A stretch of 64,000 nucleotides of DNA from Selaginella moellendorffii (taxonomy: Eukaryota > Streptophyta > Lycopodiopsida > Selaginellales > Selaginellaceae). Below, piece after piece: positions 42,237 to 53,867 of this stretch; position 1 is the first letter of the stretch; every line of letters starts with the position of its first letter. Both the position numbers and the translations under genes were made by a program. The notes below the pieces were generated by a model that searched no databases, had not been told where the DNA came from, and saw only the letters and a program-made list of their open reading frames with translations. The stretch spans positions 2,273,119 to 2,337,118 of the forward strand of contig NW_003314271.1 of assembly GCF_000143415.4 (NCBI RefSeq), in the 5' to 3' direction.

Positions 42237-43625
42237 AAAAATGAAGACTATTTGTGTTAATTAATAAGTAAGATTAATTAACATGAGATTATCGTGGCAG
42301 GCGTCTGAGGCGACGAATTCGGCGGCCTCTCGTACACTTTTGCTGCTTCATCCAGGGAATGAGCTGAGTTGTCTTATAGAGAGGATGCTGTGGAATGCTC
42401 GTTTCCGAGACGCATTGCGCACTCCACGTGAGACAAAGCACCAAGAGCTCGCTTCCCCAGAGTTCACAACCTAACTTATTGCTGTTGCTAGTTGTTCCAA
42501 CACTCGGTCTCACCTTTGTTATCAGATCGCTATTCCCTTTGTGAAACCAGTAACTGGCAGATTTCAAAAGTAAGCAGAAATGTACTTCAGCTTCACCTCC
42601 TCTCTTCAATCTGCTCTCTGATGAAATAGTGGAACATTTCGAAGCGTTTATTCCTTTCATGGTGTACTTGATTCATAATCAACTGTAGGCATGCTGTGTT
42701 GTTGTAAACGTTCAGCAATTTTCCACATTGAAGCTACTCATCAGGATGGTCTATAGTTATGACGCTCAAGATTCATTTTCCTCTACATATAGCATAACAT
42801 TTTTTATTTAGTAGCAAATTGAGATTTCCAATATCTAGTTGGGCTTTGTGTACAGAGGCATCTAGGCATGTTTTATGAAGTGGCTTCAATCTCATTCCAC
42901 CTCTCTCAGCAAGCATCAGCTTTTGGCATGAATAATCTGTTAACATCAATAATCTGCCACCTTTTCTTCTATATATATCGCTAACTGATTATGGGAGTTA
43001 AAGATACTTTACTGCAATGGTTCTCAAGATAGAACCAGTTTGACACTCTCTAGCTTCCTTCATTTTTTAAGCTCTTGTCATTTATTCATTTTTCCATTTT
43101 CTCGTAGTCAGATTCTAGTTTGACCCTATAGTTTTTTCCTGGTTTTTCTATGTGTTTTCAAATTTCACACCTTATTCCCATTGTTTCTCTATTATCTCCA
43201 TTTTCATCATCCATCATTTATTTTTTGTATGTGCTAGACTTGGATTCTTTTCCAGCTATTAGTTGCTTGTTGGAGCATCAGTATAATTCTGGGCATATTC
43301 CTGGATATGTTATTGGGCATTTCCAGTTGATAAGCCAAGGCCAGTGCCACTGGCCAAGATTTTGGGCCGTATGTCATAGCTTGAGGCATTCCACTCAAAG
43401 TCTATATGCAATGGATGGAGTGCCTTGAGTCTGCTGCTTAGAGGAAGGAGGGTTGATCCGACAAGGGAACTGTGTTGACGAGCAGGGATGTTGTGAAACA
43501 AGTCCCTACACCCACGATTAGAACAACAAACGTTAGTAAACCAACTAATCACTGATTTGTAGAATGGATATGCAGCTGGCATGAAGAACACAATTATTGT
43601 ACATGTGATCAAAATTTGAATATTC
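42237..43625. other. Gene-free region
   Basis: AT-rich, stop-rich on both strands; I see no gene, RNA or repeat boundary here. It ends at the LTR-like start TGTCGGGGGAGG. Confidence 0.5.
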
Positions 43626-43975
43626 TGTCGGGGGAGGATAGCCCCTGCAATTAGTTAGCTTAGTGTAGAAAGAACTGCTTGCTCAACCTCGCAGGACGTG
43701 GATAGCATCCAGCTGCCAACTGTGCCTAGGGATCAAGATCAAAGAGCCGAGCTTTGTGTGTATAGAAAAGTGGATTTCAGTCTAGGGGTGTGTGATGTAG
43801 CCAATAGGGAGGTGTAAGAGACCAATAACATATAGAAGGGATGTGAGGTGGCAGAGGTAGGTTATTTTACTTCTTAAGAACCGAGAGGACTGGAGTTGCA
43901 AAAGAACACAAGCTCAATTCCTTCAAGTGTATGAGGAAAGGGTGATCTTTTCTTTTCTATAGGGGATCCTGATCA
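43626..43975 (+). mobile_element. Candidate 5' LTR of a Gypsy element
   Basis: Starts TGTCGGGGGAGGATAGCCCC and ends GATCA, followed at once by TGGTTCTCAGG, which looks like a primer binding site. Length 350 bp is normal for a plant Gypsy LTR. No matching 3' LTR is seen. Confidence 0.5.
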
Positions 43976-46290
43976 TGGTTCTCAGGTAGATACAGCCATG
44001 GCATTTTTGGTTCTCTCTCGCAAGAGTAAGAAGCCAGTGTCAAACCGACAGATCTTCAGATGAAGAAGCGGTGGAGATTCTGGTCATGTCCTTTGAAGAT
44101 CGATTCAATAAGTTGATGGATATGAAAGTCCTAGGAGCTTTGGAGACAGCACATGTGGAACCTCTTGGAGGTCCAACTCAAGTAAGAGGAGATGGAAATG
44201 CATTGAGAGGGAGGTCAGGAAGATTTGGCAACACACATCAGATCCAAATTTGGGGGTGTTTTCCAATGGGCAAGGGCAAGAGTCCAGGATGCTGCAGAGG
44301 ATTGGTAGTTGCTACAAAGGGCCAGCCTTTGTTTGTGTCTGTGGACCCAGCTGCCAACGTCCCAACATTCCCATTTCCCCTGTCAGCTTTCACCTCTACT
44401 TCGGGGGTGAATTCTAGTTCACCACCTTACGTGACTGCTGTGCCAGTGTACAGTGTGGCAACGTTTATTCCCTGGCATTTCAGCACTGGGGGGATGCTGT
44501 CGCCAACTTTCTTGTGGCCTCCATCATGGCCCTAGGGAAGCACTCCGTGCTTCTTCAGGACTTGCGGTGGATTGCTGCGGGGGAGCCCAGAGCTGGATCA
44601 TTGGCTCCACAAGGACAGGTTCCTATTAACTCATTATGCGGGGGAGTATGATCGGATGGTGTTACAAGAGTGGACTTGTGGTTTTGACGGCTAATTCACC
44701 ATCATGGAAGTTCCAAAGCGAAAGAGAGTTCCTTTTGCATCGATATACTTAAAGGGGTTAGCATCCAACTGGTACTACGCTCTTGAACAGTACAAGGTGG
44801 CTCCCTCATGGGAAGAATTCAAAAGGCTGCTCGTTTGTGTTAATAGCAGTGGCGTATTTACCCTTCAACGATACATCTTGCGGTCCAATCGTTACAAGAG
44901 TTCAATGAAACATGGTTGAAAACAAGATTCGGCGATCATGGAGTTCCGGAGGTTGCGCCCGCCCGCATGAGCTCTGATGGAGGCTTGGTTGACATTGTGG
45001 AATGATCCTCTATGCCAAGGACGGAACCAGTGGACCAACAAGCCGTTGTTGGTGTCATCATCATGGACTTCATCAACGTTTATTTCTTGTCCACTAGTGC
45101 ATTCTACAGTTGAAGAAGTGTGTACAAAACGTCCAGTTAAAGAGAAGGTGGTGCTAATACATTTATGAAGACGGCACCTTGGCTCCTTGCTCCGCAGAGC
45201 AACTGGACACCCAGAGAGATTTCTTTATCCTGGAGGCCAAATCACCATAGTATGAGTGCCGAAGATCAAGTAAAAGATGGCTTCGATCATATCCATTGCC
45301 TTGAATGTGTTTGTTGGAAAAGCTCATCCACAGTACCTCATGTTCATGTTGGTCAATTTTGGAGCATCATATATGTTTATCAACAACGTTGGCTCCAGAA
45401 GCTGAAGCTCACTACATCTTTGCTGCCAAGGCCACTAGTTGTGGAGGTTACTGTTCGTGGGACTTTATTGTCAGAGGCAGAAGTCCGATGCAACATACAG
45501 GTAGGAGGATATCAGATGGAGGGGACGTTCCATGTCCTTGAGATGGGGGCCGTCAATATGGTGTTTGGAGTTGACATTCTCCAGACTCTAGGAAACATCG
45601 TTGTTAACTTTGGAATAAAGTGGATGGAATTTTCTGTCCAAGGGAAAGACATATACCGGGCTGGATGTGCAACCTTTTCATCAGTTTCAGCAAGTTTCGG
45701 CAGCTCAATGCTCGCGGTTAGTTGCTCAAGGTGGTGACCCTAGGAGTTCTTGAGGAGCAGCGACTAATTCAGCTTGCAAAGACAGCTTTGCCAAAGGAGC
45801 GAAGCCCTGGGAAGAAAGCCAGGGAGAAGAAATCAGTGAAGAAAGCAGACCCTGGAGGACTGGAGGAGAAAAATGACAGCAAAGGCAGGAGGAAAGCAAT
45901 GAAGCAAGCTGCCGCTTCGTCCATAGACTCAGATGATGCTGAAGTTTCTGGTGAGGAGGGCAGAATATCCACAGAAGTGGAAGATGCTTTGGCCGAAATT
46001 CCACTTCCAAACGACGTAAAGGTACTTGCAAGTTTTTATCCTCATGTATTTCGCAAGCAGATTACTGCTTGAGAGGCTAGTGAGAAAACTGGGGTGTATC
46101 ACCATATTTGTTTGGAATCAGGAGCTCCTCCTACCACCCGAGCTTTTATTCGTCCAGATCAGGAGGAACGCCAGCGTGTCGACGAGATGGTGGGCGAGCT
46201 ATTAGCGGATGGAATGGTGGAATTGAGCACGAGTTCTGGTTCTCAAGAAGTAAACAAAACCTACACATTCCTGCTATATAATCGATCCCT
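43976..46290 (+). pseudogene. Broken Ty3/Gypsy element: gag, protease and start of RT
   Basis: Pieces in pol order with stops and frameshifts. Gag-like IYLKGLASNWYYALEQYK and SWEEFKRLL lie at about 44740-44860. The protease end, MVFGVDILQTLGNIVVNFG, is at about 45555-45620. The RT N terminus, APPTTRAFIRPDQEERQRVD followed by EMVGELLADGMVE, is at about 46130-46220. RNase H and integrase are absent and the copy breaks off before the tRNA-Arg gene. Confidence 0.75.
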
Positions 46291-46672
46291 CTAGGAGGAG
46301 TTTGTGCTGTCTCTTACTTCACCAAGGACATCCCAGAGGAGTTAGGGACCGAAGTACAGTATGATCTGTTCGAGCTCCAGGAGTTTATTCTCAAGGTAAT
46401 GTATTTTTCTATTTCATGCCTTCACACTAAGCTTCACAAGCGTTTATGTAGGCTGACAGTGCCATGGAATGAAGTTGCAACTTAATGGCATCACTTGAAA
46501 TATTGTACATCCAGTTTCGGCATTTGACTTCTAATCATGGGATTGTCCCCTCATGAAAATAAAAGATATAACAGCCATTCAGCAAGTATAATTAGCGCTT
46601 TCTTTTAAATGGTTTTGCGCACTCACTGCTATTGACAAAAGGTTAACAAGTTAATAACAGTCCTTAATTAAA

Positions 46673-46745
46673 CGACTCCACTGGGGATCGAACCCAGAAT
46701 CTCTGGTTCCGTAGACCAGCGCCTTATCCGTTGGGCCATGGAGTC
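46673..46745 (-). tRNA. tRNA-Arg (ACG)
   Basis: 73 nt on the minus strand. Acceptor GACTCCA pairs with TGGAGTC, the discriminator is G, the A box is TGGCCCAACGGATAAGG, the anticodon loop CTACGGA carries ACG, and the B box is GGGTTCGATCCCC. All arms pair. It lies about 100 bp before a divergent protein gene. Confidence 0.97.
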
Positions 46746-46843
46746 ACATGTTGGTAACCTCCTAGAGTTTTTCCTACTAGGAGGTTTAAATTTTTACCAT
46801 AAGGGTTTTTGGTGGAAGATATTTTTTTCTAAAACCCTAGGCT

Positions 46844-49800
46844 ATGGCGAGCCAGGTCCTGTTGGGAGCGCCAAGCTTGGCGCCGTCGGCCGCATTCCCT
46901 GCCTCCCGGCCGGGGAAGAGCCCTGCGGCATTGCGCAAGAGCGTGCTAGGGTCTCCAGCTCCGGCGCCATCGCCAGCACCAGTTCGTCTCTTCGCGAATC
47001 CGAGGTATGGAACCAGATGCTGCTCCTACAGCGCCGATAGCAGCGCCTCGAGCGGTGGTGGGGGCTTTGGAGCTGGTTCTAGCCCCGGCTATGGCGGCGG
47101 CGTGAGCAACAACAACAACATCTGGATTAATCCCAATGCCACCGAGGAGGACAAGAAGAACTTCGTCTACAGCACGGGGAGCTCTTCGATCGACAAAAGG
47201 ATTGGGAAGACATGGGCGAATCCAAGCGCTGGTGGCGTAGATAGCCCCGGTGGGGGCTATGGTAGCTCTGTGGCTCCTCCTGGCGGTGGCGCTGATTATT
47301 CTGGCCAGAAAGGGGCTGCTTCTAGTGGAGAAGCTGATGCGAATGCTCTATCCGGTGGAGGATCTACTGGAAGCGGTGCTGCTTCTGGTGGACTTGGTGG
47401 TGCTCCTGCTACTACTTTCGATGCGGCTGCTTCTCCGGCTACTCCATCGACCACTGGTTATACTGGAGGCGCTGGTGCTCCTGCGGGTGGCTATGGTGTG
47501 AGCTCGTCGACGGGCTATGGCGGTGGCTATGGCGCGAGTGGAGCTTCTTCTACTGGCTATGGAGCTGGAACGTCCTCGACTGGTTATGGTGCTGGAACGA
47601 CGCCCTCGACTGGATATGGTGCTGGAACGACGCCCTCGACGGGGTATGGTGCTGGAACGTCCTCGACTGGCTATGGTGCGGGAACGACGCCCTCGACGGG
47701 GTATGGTGCTGGAACGTCCTCGACTGGCTATGGTGCTGGAACGTCCTCGACTGGTTATGGTGCTGGAACGACGCCCTCGACTGGATATGGTACTGGAACG
47801 TCCTCGACTACCGGAGGCTATAGTGGAAACCCATCAACAGGCTATAGCTCGCCTGGGTCGACCGGATACGGAACTTCTTCCGCGTCCACCGGCTATGGAA
47901 GCTTTGGCGGAACGTCCCCGGCATCGACTGGCTATGGGACTGGCACAACCCCGAGCTCCACGACCGGTTATGGATCGTCGACTGGTTTTGGAGACGCGTC
48001 CACTGGCTACGGTGGAGGAAACTCATCCACCTCGACTGGCTATGGTCAAAACTCTTCGACGGGCTTTGGTGATGGTCAAAACTCTTCGGGAAGTTCTACC
48101 AGTTCTGGCACGGGTTACGGTGGAGCTGGTTCCTCGACTGGATATGGAAGCTCGGGAAATTCTTGGGCTGGAAATGCTTCAACCGGATATGGTGGAAGCT
48201 CGTCAGCAGGGAGTACCTTCGGTGGGGGCTACGGTGGGAACTCCTCGACTGGAAGCGGATTTGGCGGCTCCACAAATTTTGGAGAAAGTTCTTCGACTGG
48301 AAGCGGCTTTGGTGGCTCCACTGGTTTCGGTGGGACTTCTTCGGGTGGCTTTGGTGACAATTCTTCAACTGGAAGTGGCTTTGGCGGTGGTTTCGGTGGA
48401 AACTCTTCGACGGGCTTTGGTGGGAGCTCAACCGGCTATGGTAGCTCCAACGGCTTTGGCGGGAGCTCCTTTGGTGGCGGAAGCTCATTCGGCAGGAGCT
48501 CGCCTGGCTTCACGCCCAGATACCACAGCAACCCGACGACGCCCAACGCAAGCACTGACTTTGGGTGGAGGAAGGGGATGAGCACCGCTCCAACGCCGCC
48601 ACCCCCGCCGCCATCCACAGAGCCGGACAGCTCCACAACGCCATTCTCGGCTACAAGTTTCCTCGGGGGAAATCCTGGAGCTTCCTCGCCCGGATACGGG
48701 ACCACGCCTAGCTCTTCGTATCCGGGAGGCTCCACAGGAGGCTCGTTTGGCTCCACAGCGACGGGAGGCTACCAAGGAAACTCTACGGGCTTTGGGTCCT
48801 CGACGAGTGGCGGCTACCAAACGAGCAGCTCTCCAGACTTTGGATCCTCGACAACGCCGTCGTGGAACAGCGCACCATCTTCGAGTCCGAGCACGGGGTG
48901 GAACAGTGCACCGTCTTCGAACCCAAGCACGGCGTGGAACAGTGCACCATCTTCAAGTCCGAGCACGGGGTGGAACAGTGCACCTTCTTCGAGCCCAAGC
49001 ACGGCGTGGAACAGTGCACCATCTTCCAGCCCGAGCACGGAGTGGAACAGCGCACCATCTTCGAGCCCGAGCACGGGATATGGGAGTGAGAGCGCTGCTT
49101 CAACTAGCTCGCAGGCGGCAGCCCCTGGAGCGGCTCCAAGTTTTGATTCAGGTATATAGTCTTTGAGTATGGTTTGGTTTCTAAGATTGAATACAATGTT
49201 GTTGACGCTGGTAATCGCAGCAGAGAGTTCTGGATCTAGTGCGGGACTGTCAGTTTCCGCGAGTGGCTCTGGTGTTGAAGCGGCAGCTTCAGTAGGATCT
49301 AGTAGTTCGTCAGCTGGCGAGCCGACGCTGGTAGCATCATCGTCAACTTCGCCAGCTTTAACGGGATCATCACCATCAACACCGGCTTCTGGAGAATCCA
49401 CACTAGCGTCGTCGTTGTCTGGATCGTCTACTCCAATTGCTTCGACTGGATCAAGCACGCCAGGCCAAACTTCGAGCTTGTCCCCTCAGACTGTATCAAG
49501 CTCGGCTCTACCTGGCACTGGAACTGGATATGGCACGAGCTACTTGGGTGGAGACGTCGGCACGCCTGCGAGTTCTTATGGCTTTGGCGCTCCACCACCA
49601 CCACCAAGCTCTCAGACGCCACCAAATCCTTCTCCATCGCCATCGCCATCGCCAGCAAATCCTTACGCGTCTTCCTCTTCTCCTCCCCCGTCGTCGCAAT
49701 CTCCAGCAACCAGGAGCTCTTTTGCTGGTTCATCCAGAGGAGGAGGAGCTGCTGCTGGAAACAGGATCAACAAGGGACCAATGCCCGAGTTCAAGCTTCC

Positions 49801-50173
49801 AGACGGCACGAACAAGTGGACGTCGGTGGATGAGATGAGGCGGCACTACTTCCCAAACTGCGATAACGAGCCGCCGCCACGCAGGACATACAAGACCCCC
49901 GACCCCAGCGCGGGTGGATTCGTCATCCCCGACGGCTCCAGGAAGTGGAACTCGATCGACGAGATGCGGCGGCACTACTTCCCAAACGAGGATTTCTCCA
50001 CGCCGCCAAAGAGAACGTACAAGGCCCCGGATCCAAAGGCTGGCGGCTTTGTTCTTCCCGACGGCTCTCGCAAGTGGAACTCGATTGACGAGATGAGGAG
50101 GCACTACTTCCCGGACGAGGACTTCTCCAAGCCTCCCAAGCCCTTTGGTTCCACGGGAAAGAGTGACAAGTGA
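46844..50173 (+). CDS. Large Gly/Ser/Thr-rich protein with triple DEMRRHYFP repeat (GRP2)
   Basis: Two exons, 46844-49151 and 49221-50173; 1086 residues. The start MASQVLLGAPSLAPSAAFPA looks like an organelle targeting peptide. Near residue 110 are KRIGKTWANPSAGG, then a very long Gly-rich domain of STGYGAGT and STGSGFGG units, a NPTTPNASTDFGWRKG motif near residue 565, and six WNSAPSSSPSTG units (about 675-745). The last 130 residues (about 955-1079) hold three copies of a module ending KWNSIDEMRRHYFPNEDF and starting AGGFVxPDG. GKTW.NP and D.MR..YF occur in GRP1 (33042-34570) and NPTTPNA in the helicase tail. I know no function; the C-terminal module looks like a folded domain. AAAACCCTAG lies just before the ATG. 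Confidence 0.8.
47570..47810 (+). repeat. Coding minisatellite, STGYGAGT units
   Basis: About eight near-identical 24- to 30-bp units of the TCGACTGGTTATGGTGCTGG type, in frame inside GRP2. High identity points to recent expansion, and length may vary between individuals. Confidence 0.85.
48866..49077 (+). repeat. Coding minisatellite, 36-bp unit, six copies
   Basis: Six copies of a unit coding WNSAPSSSPSTG, differing by one to three bases each (TCGAGTCCG, TCGAACCCA, TCAAGTCCG variants). Adjacent copies alternate between GGG and GCG at one codon. Confidence 0.9.
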
Positions 50174-50507
50174 TCGACAAAGCTTGCCATTGCCACCTTT
50201 TCGTCTGAAAACTATTCTATTTATCCAAACCTTTATGGAGGTAAAGCCCTATTTGATACATTGGATTAGATTATATTCAAACAAATATTTTAATATGAAT
50301 ATCTATGGCGCAAGCGTGAACCTCATGGCAGCCATTCAATGCACGATCCAAGTGGTAAGTCTCGGCCTTCGAAGAATTCGACTCCGTTAGGTTTCTTGTG
50401 ATTGATCATCGCTTGCGCGGATGATCCGTCACATTCTTCCACAAGTTAGAATGTGAGCCTTGTGCTCGTCGGGGGGCCCAATTCACCATCTCCAATTCCG
50501 AGTTTAC

Positions 50508-51675
50508 GCTGTGGTCGTGGGTGCTACCAGTCGGGCAGCTCATCCAGAAGCTCCAGCTGCGAGGATATAAAGTGAAGGTAAAGTCTCTTCTCCTCTCAGC
50601 ATTTGCCTGTAATGGGCAAATGTTTGAGGCATTCTGTTTTAACTTAAACTTCTGTGAACACCTTTTTTATGATGGCTTTCGTACGGAAATATGATTCTGA
50701 GACTTTAGAGATGCTGCCTCGGTCGGTGAAAATCGTTGTGGGAGGAGACGTTGAAAGCAGCGGTCCAAGGTCGCAACAAGATTATCTGCTGGATCATATT
50801 TCCTGCTGATCCATACGAGTTTACAACAAGGGAAATCTATCAACAGCATTCCAGGTTCGCATACACTTGCTTTACCAGAAGTACTCTTGTGTTCTTTCTT
50901 CTTTTTGTTTTTGTGCGTGCAGGCTAGCACAAACTCGTGCTGGGCGGAGCAGCAAGCAAGCTGGTTGTGGCGAAATTCATCTGAGCAAAAGAGGTGGATT
51001 CCTGGAAGATGAGGAGAGGTGAAGCTTCCAGTGACTGGTACTTTTTTCTTGTGAGTAGCAAAGACTTGTTTTTCGGGGTTTGTACCCAGCAGAGGTGGCT
51101 ATGTAGAAATGGTGAAAAACTTATCGGTTCCTTCGGGTTTTACTCGTTTCTATTCTTCATTGTGTGGATTCGAAGGTCTAGTTTTACGTGTTTGTGGCGA
51201 TGGTAAACGTTACAGCCTCATTCTCGAGACCAGCTCTGGAGAATACGACGCTCCGAGAAGACTTTACTACGCAAGATTCATGGCACGGCTTGGCTATACC
51301 AGGGTAAGAGTCATGGTTTTCACTTGTCTACTTGTGCAGATTAGAATACCGTTCACAATCCTATGAACGAGGATCTATTCTTCTTAGTAGATCTTTGTTT
51401 CTAGCAAGAGAAGAAGCTGCTAGTGGACTCTCCCTGTAAGCATTTTGCATTCTATCTTTGGTCTTTTCTTATCACATATTTCAGACGAGAGAAGAGACTG
51501 ATTTCATTCTAGTCTCTTGGCTGGAGTTTGGGCTGAGGCTGAAACTTCTTAGAGCGAAACAGGTATTGCATGCTTCACAGTTGCTTTCACTTTCACTTTC
51601 TTCAGAATTTGTTACAAGCAGGTTTGTTACGCGTACACTCCTGAGGCTGCATAACGCTCGTATGAACTGGTAAAA
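50508..51675 (+). pseudogene. HCF173-like pseudogene (SDR plus CIA30 domains)
   Basis: Broken coding pieces in the order of HCF173, the chloroplast protein that stabilises and helps translate psbA mRNA. A nucleotide-binding start AVVVGATSR is followed, in another frame, by GQLIQKLQLRGYKVK. Then come SETLEMLPRSVKIVVG and VQGRNKI, then the CIA30 part GLVLRVCGDGKRYSLILETS with RLYYARFMARLGYTR, and finally TREETDFILVSW and LRAKQ. Frames change without usable splice sites and stops interrupt, so no intact protein can be made. The order and partial introns suggest a degraded gene copy rather than a processed one. An inverted fragment of the same gene is at 53868-54135. Confidence 0.72.
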
Positions 51676-51704
51676 GCGTCTTTGAGTCTTTTGAGTATGG
51701 CACT

Positions 51705-52090
51705 TGCCAGAGTTGATGGTGATGATCCTGGTAAAGCTGGACGCTACTAGCGTCTGCTCGCCAGCTGACAAACTATTGGATCCTACTGAAGCTGCCGCTT
51801 CAACACCGGATCAAACCACACTAGCGTCATTGTTGTCTGGATCGTCTGCTCTAACGCCAGTGCAAACTCGATCAAGCACGCCAGGGGAAACGTCATGCGC
51901 TAGATATGGCACGAGCTACTTGGGTGGAGACGTCGGCTCTCCTGCGAGTTCTTATGCGCTCCATCACCTCCCAGTGCAAGGTCTCAAACTCCACCAGCAA
52001 ATCCTCCATCGTTGTCGCCAGCAAGTCTTCTTCTTCTTTCCTGTTGCCCTTTTTGTGGAAGGTAGCAGTTGTTGATCTGCTCGGGTCTCC
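51705..52090 (+). pseudogene. Degenerate copy of GRP2 second exon
   Basis: LLDPTEAAASTP, TLASLLSGSSALTP, SSTPGETS and GTSYLGGDVGSPASSY mirror GRP2 exon 2 (49300-49600: SSTPGQTSS, GTSYLGGDVGTPASSY). It lacks the exon 1 part and the C-terminal modules and has lost the frame near 51960. Confidence 0.75.
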
Positions 52091-52880
52091 AGGAACCACA
52101 CACCAATCAGTCAGGAATAGCTTGTATATAGAGCCTGATTGACTCGTGAATAGTAACTCATTTTCTCTTCATTGTATCAGAGCTCAGGCTTGTGGCTCAT
52201 TACTTTTCTTTTCTTTCTTGTTCCTATTTCTTGCTCTCATTGTTGATGGAGCAATTGGCTGTTACCATTCTTCCAGCCATTTGATGGCTCAAGGCGTTTT
52301 AGTATTAGAGGGATCAAATGACTCAGCTGGGGGTGTGGGACGTGGTTACATCTCCTGAAGGCACTGATTCTTCAGCCACTGAGTCCACTCGCAGTAGCAA
52401 TCAGGAGTAGACTGCTCAAGCCATCATCAGATCAAAGCTAGCAGAGCATCTAGCATATGCAACAAGAGTTGAGTCTGCTGCAGAAATTTAGGAGCGCCTC
52501 CTTGTGTGCTACGGGACAAGGAATACCACAAAGATTGCAGTGATTGACACAGAAATCATGTCAAAGTGCTACACTGGCAAGGAGGATAGAGTTCTCTTTC
52601 AAGATTTCTGTCATCGTTTTCAGGAATTGGAGGAAAAGGGGTGTGGCTACAGTGAAGCAAGAAAATCCTGGCACTTAGTAAAGCTTTTGAGAAACTGAAT
52701 CATTGCTGTCAATGTCCACAGCACTGCCACTACATGATCAAGGCAGATATTGATGCTAGGTTGATCCAATAGTATGCTTAGTTGCTAGAAACTTCTAATA
52801 GTCTGGTGCTGGATTCAAAAGTTGAGAGGCATGTTGTGAAGGATAGGAGTTGGTTCAAAGAGGTCAAGTTAAGCAAAACA
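52090..52880 (+). mobile_element. Copia-type LTR fragment with PBS and decayed gag
   Basis: A TATA-containing LTR end (TTGTATATAGAGCC) is followed at 52173-52184 by TGTATCAGAGCTC, close to the tRNA-iMet primer site TGGTATCAGAGC. Gag-like residues follow: LLVCYGTRNTTKIAVIDTEI, then KEDRVLFQDFCHRFQELEEK, with stops before and after. No pol is seen. Confidence 0.6.
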
Positions 52881-53076
52881 AAATTTGTTCAAATATAGTG
52901 ATTACAATTAGTGACCCTTCTTATTGCCATATAACCTTTATAATTCAAGTTCCAAGCAGCAAAGGAGCAAGTAATAATCATTTGGAAGGATGAAGTGCAC
53001 AAGATCTGGAGTCGAGACAATCTCATGTTCACCACAAATCACACTGGTTCTGGAAGTGCCTAAACTCATGTGTGCT

Positions 53077-53830
53077 AATCGATCAGCAAAAATGGACAAT
53101 AAATGAAGAACAAACATTAGTCCCACATCTCTGTAAAAGAAGCTTCTAAAGAGAAAAAAAACAAAACATCGTTCTAGTAAAGCATATTTTCACCATAATG
53201 GATAAGGTAGAAAATGTGTGGACCCTGCATTACTTTAGAAATATTGAAGAGTTTTACCTCCATAAAGGTTAGACAATCGATTAAGCCAGACGAAAAGAGA
53301 CACGCTAAGCCGCAAGCTTGTCACTCTTTCCCGTGGAACCAAAGGGCTTGGGAGGCTTGGAGAAGTCCTCGTCCGGGAAGTAGCGCCTCCTCATCTTGCA
53401 GATTGAGTTCCACTTGCAAGAGCACCAGCCTCAAGATCCGGAGTCGTTTTGGTGGTGCCCAAGCTCTTGTATGCCACCAAAGAGTGACTTGTATGGAGCG
53501 GTCGAGGACGAGAATGGAGGAAGCCAACTTGGTGAGAGAATACAGCAAGCACGCCGGCCAGCTATTGCCAGCGGGGAGGAATGCCCCACAGGCAATAGGT
53601 TTCACGGCCATACTTGTGCAGCCCCATCCCAAATACGATCGATCAGCAAAAATAGACGATAAATCATCTTTGTAAAAAGAAGCCCCTAAAGAGAAACAAA
53701 TGAAAAAAAACATCAATATTTTCACCATAATATAAAAATGAAATTAAGGTAGAAGTCGAGAAATAAAAATGCACTCCATAACTCCATAAAGGTTTGAAAG
53801 ATTAGTTTTGGTTTAAGCCAGACTAAAAGT
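53077..53830 (+). repeat. Direct repeat pair, about 200 bp each
   Basis: 53077-53300 and 53637-53830 share the order GATCGATCAGCAAAAATRGAC, AAAGAGAAA, ATTTTCACCATAAT, TCCATAAAGGTTWGA and AAGCCAGACKAAAAG. The GRP2 fragment lies between the copies. Confidence 0.7.
53317..53420 (-). pseudogene. Inverted fragment of the GRP2 3' end
   Basis: Reads MRRRYFPDEDFSKPPKPFGS and then TGKSDK on the minus strand, nearly identical to GRP2 codons at 50065-50171, including the same last residues. It has no upstream partner and no start. Confidence 0.85.
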
Positions 53831-53867
53831 ACAAACCCTGGAAAAACGGGAGATTATAAGTTCACAT

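Noticed and set aside
40783-42264. 493-codon plus-strand ORF
   Set aside because: It is in a different frame from helicase exon 9, which continues the Gly-rich coding frame with a correct acceptor at 40919.
46738-47040. Plus-strand ORF starting inside tRNA-Arg
   Set aside because: It is out of frame with GRP2 and overlaps the tRNA.
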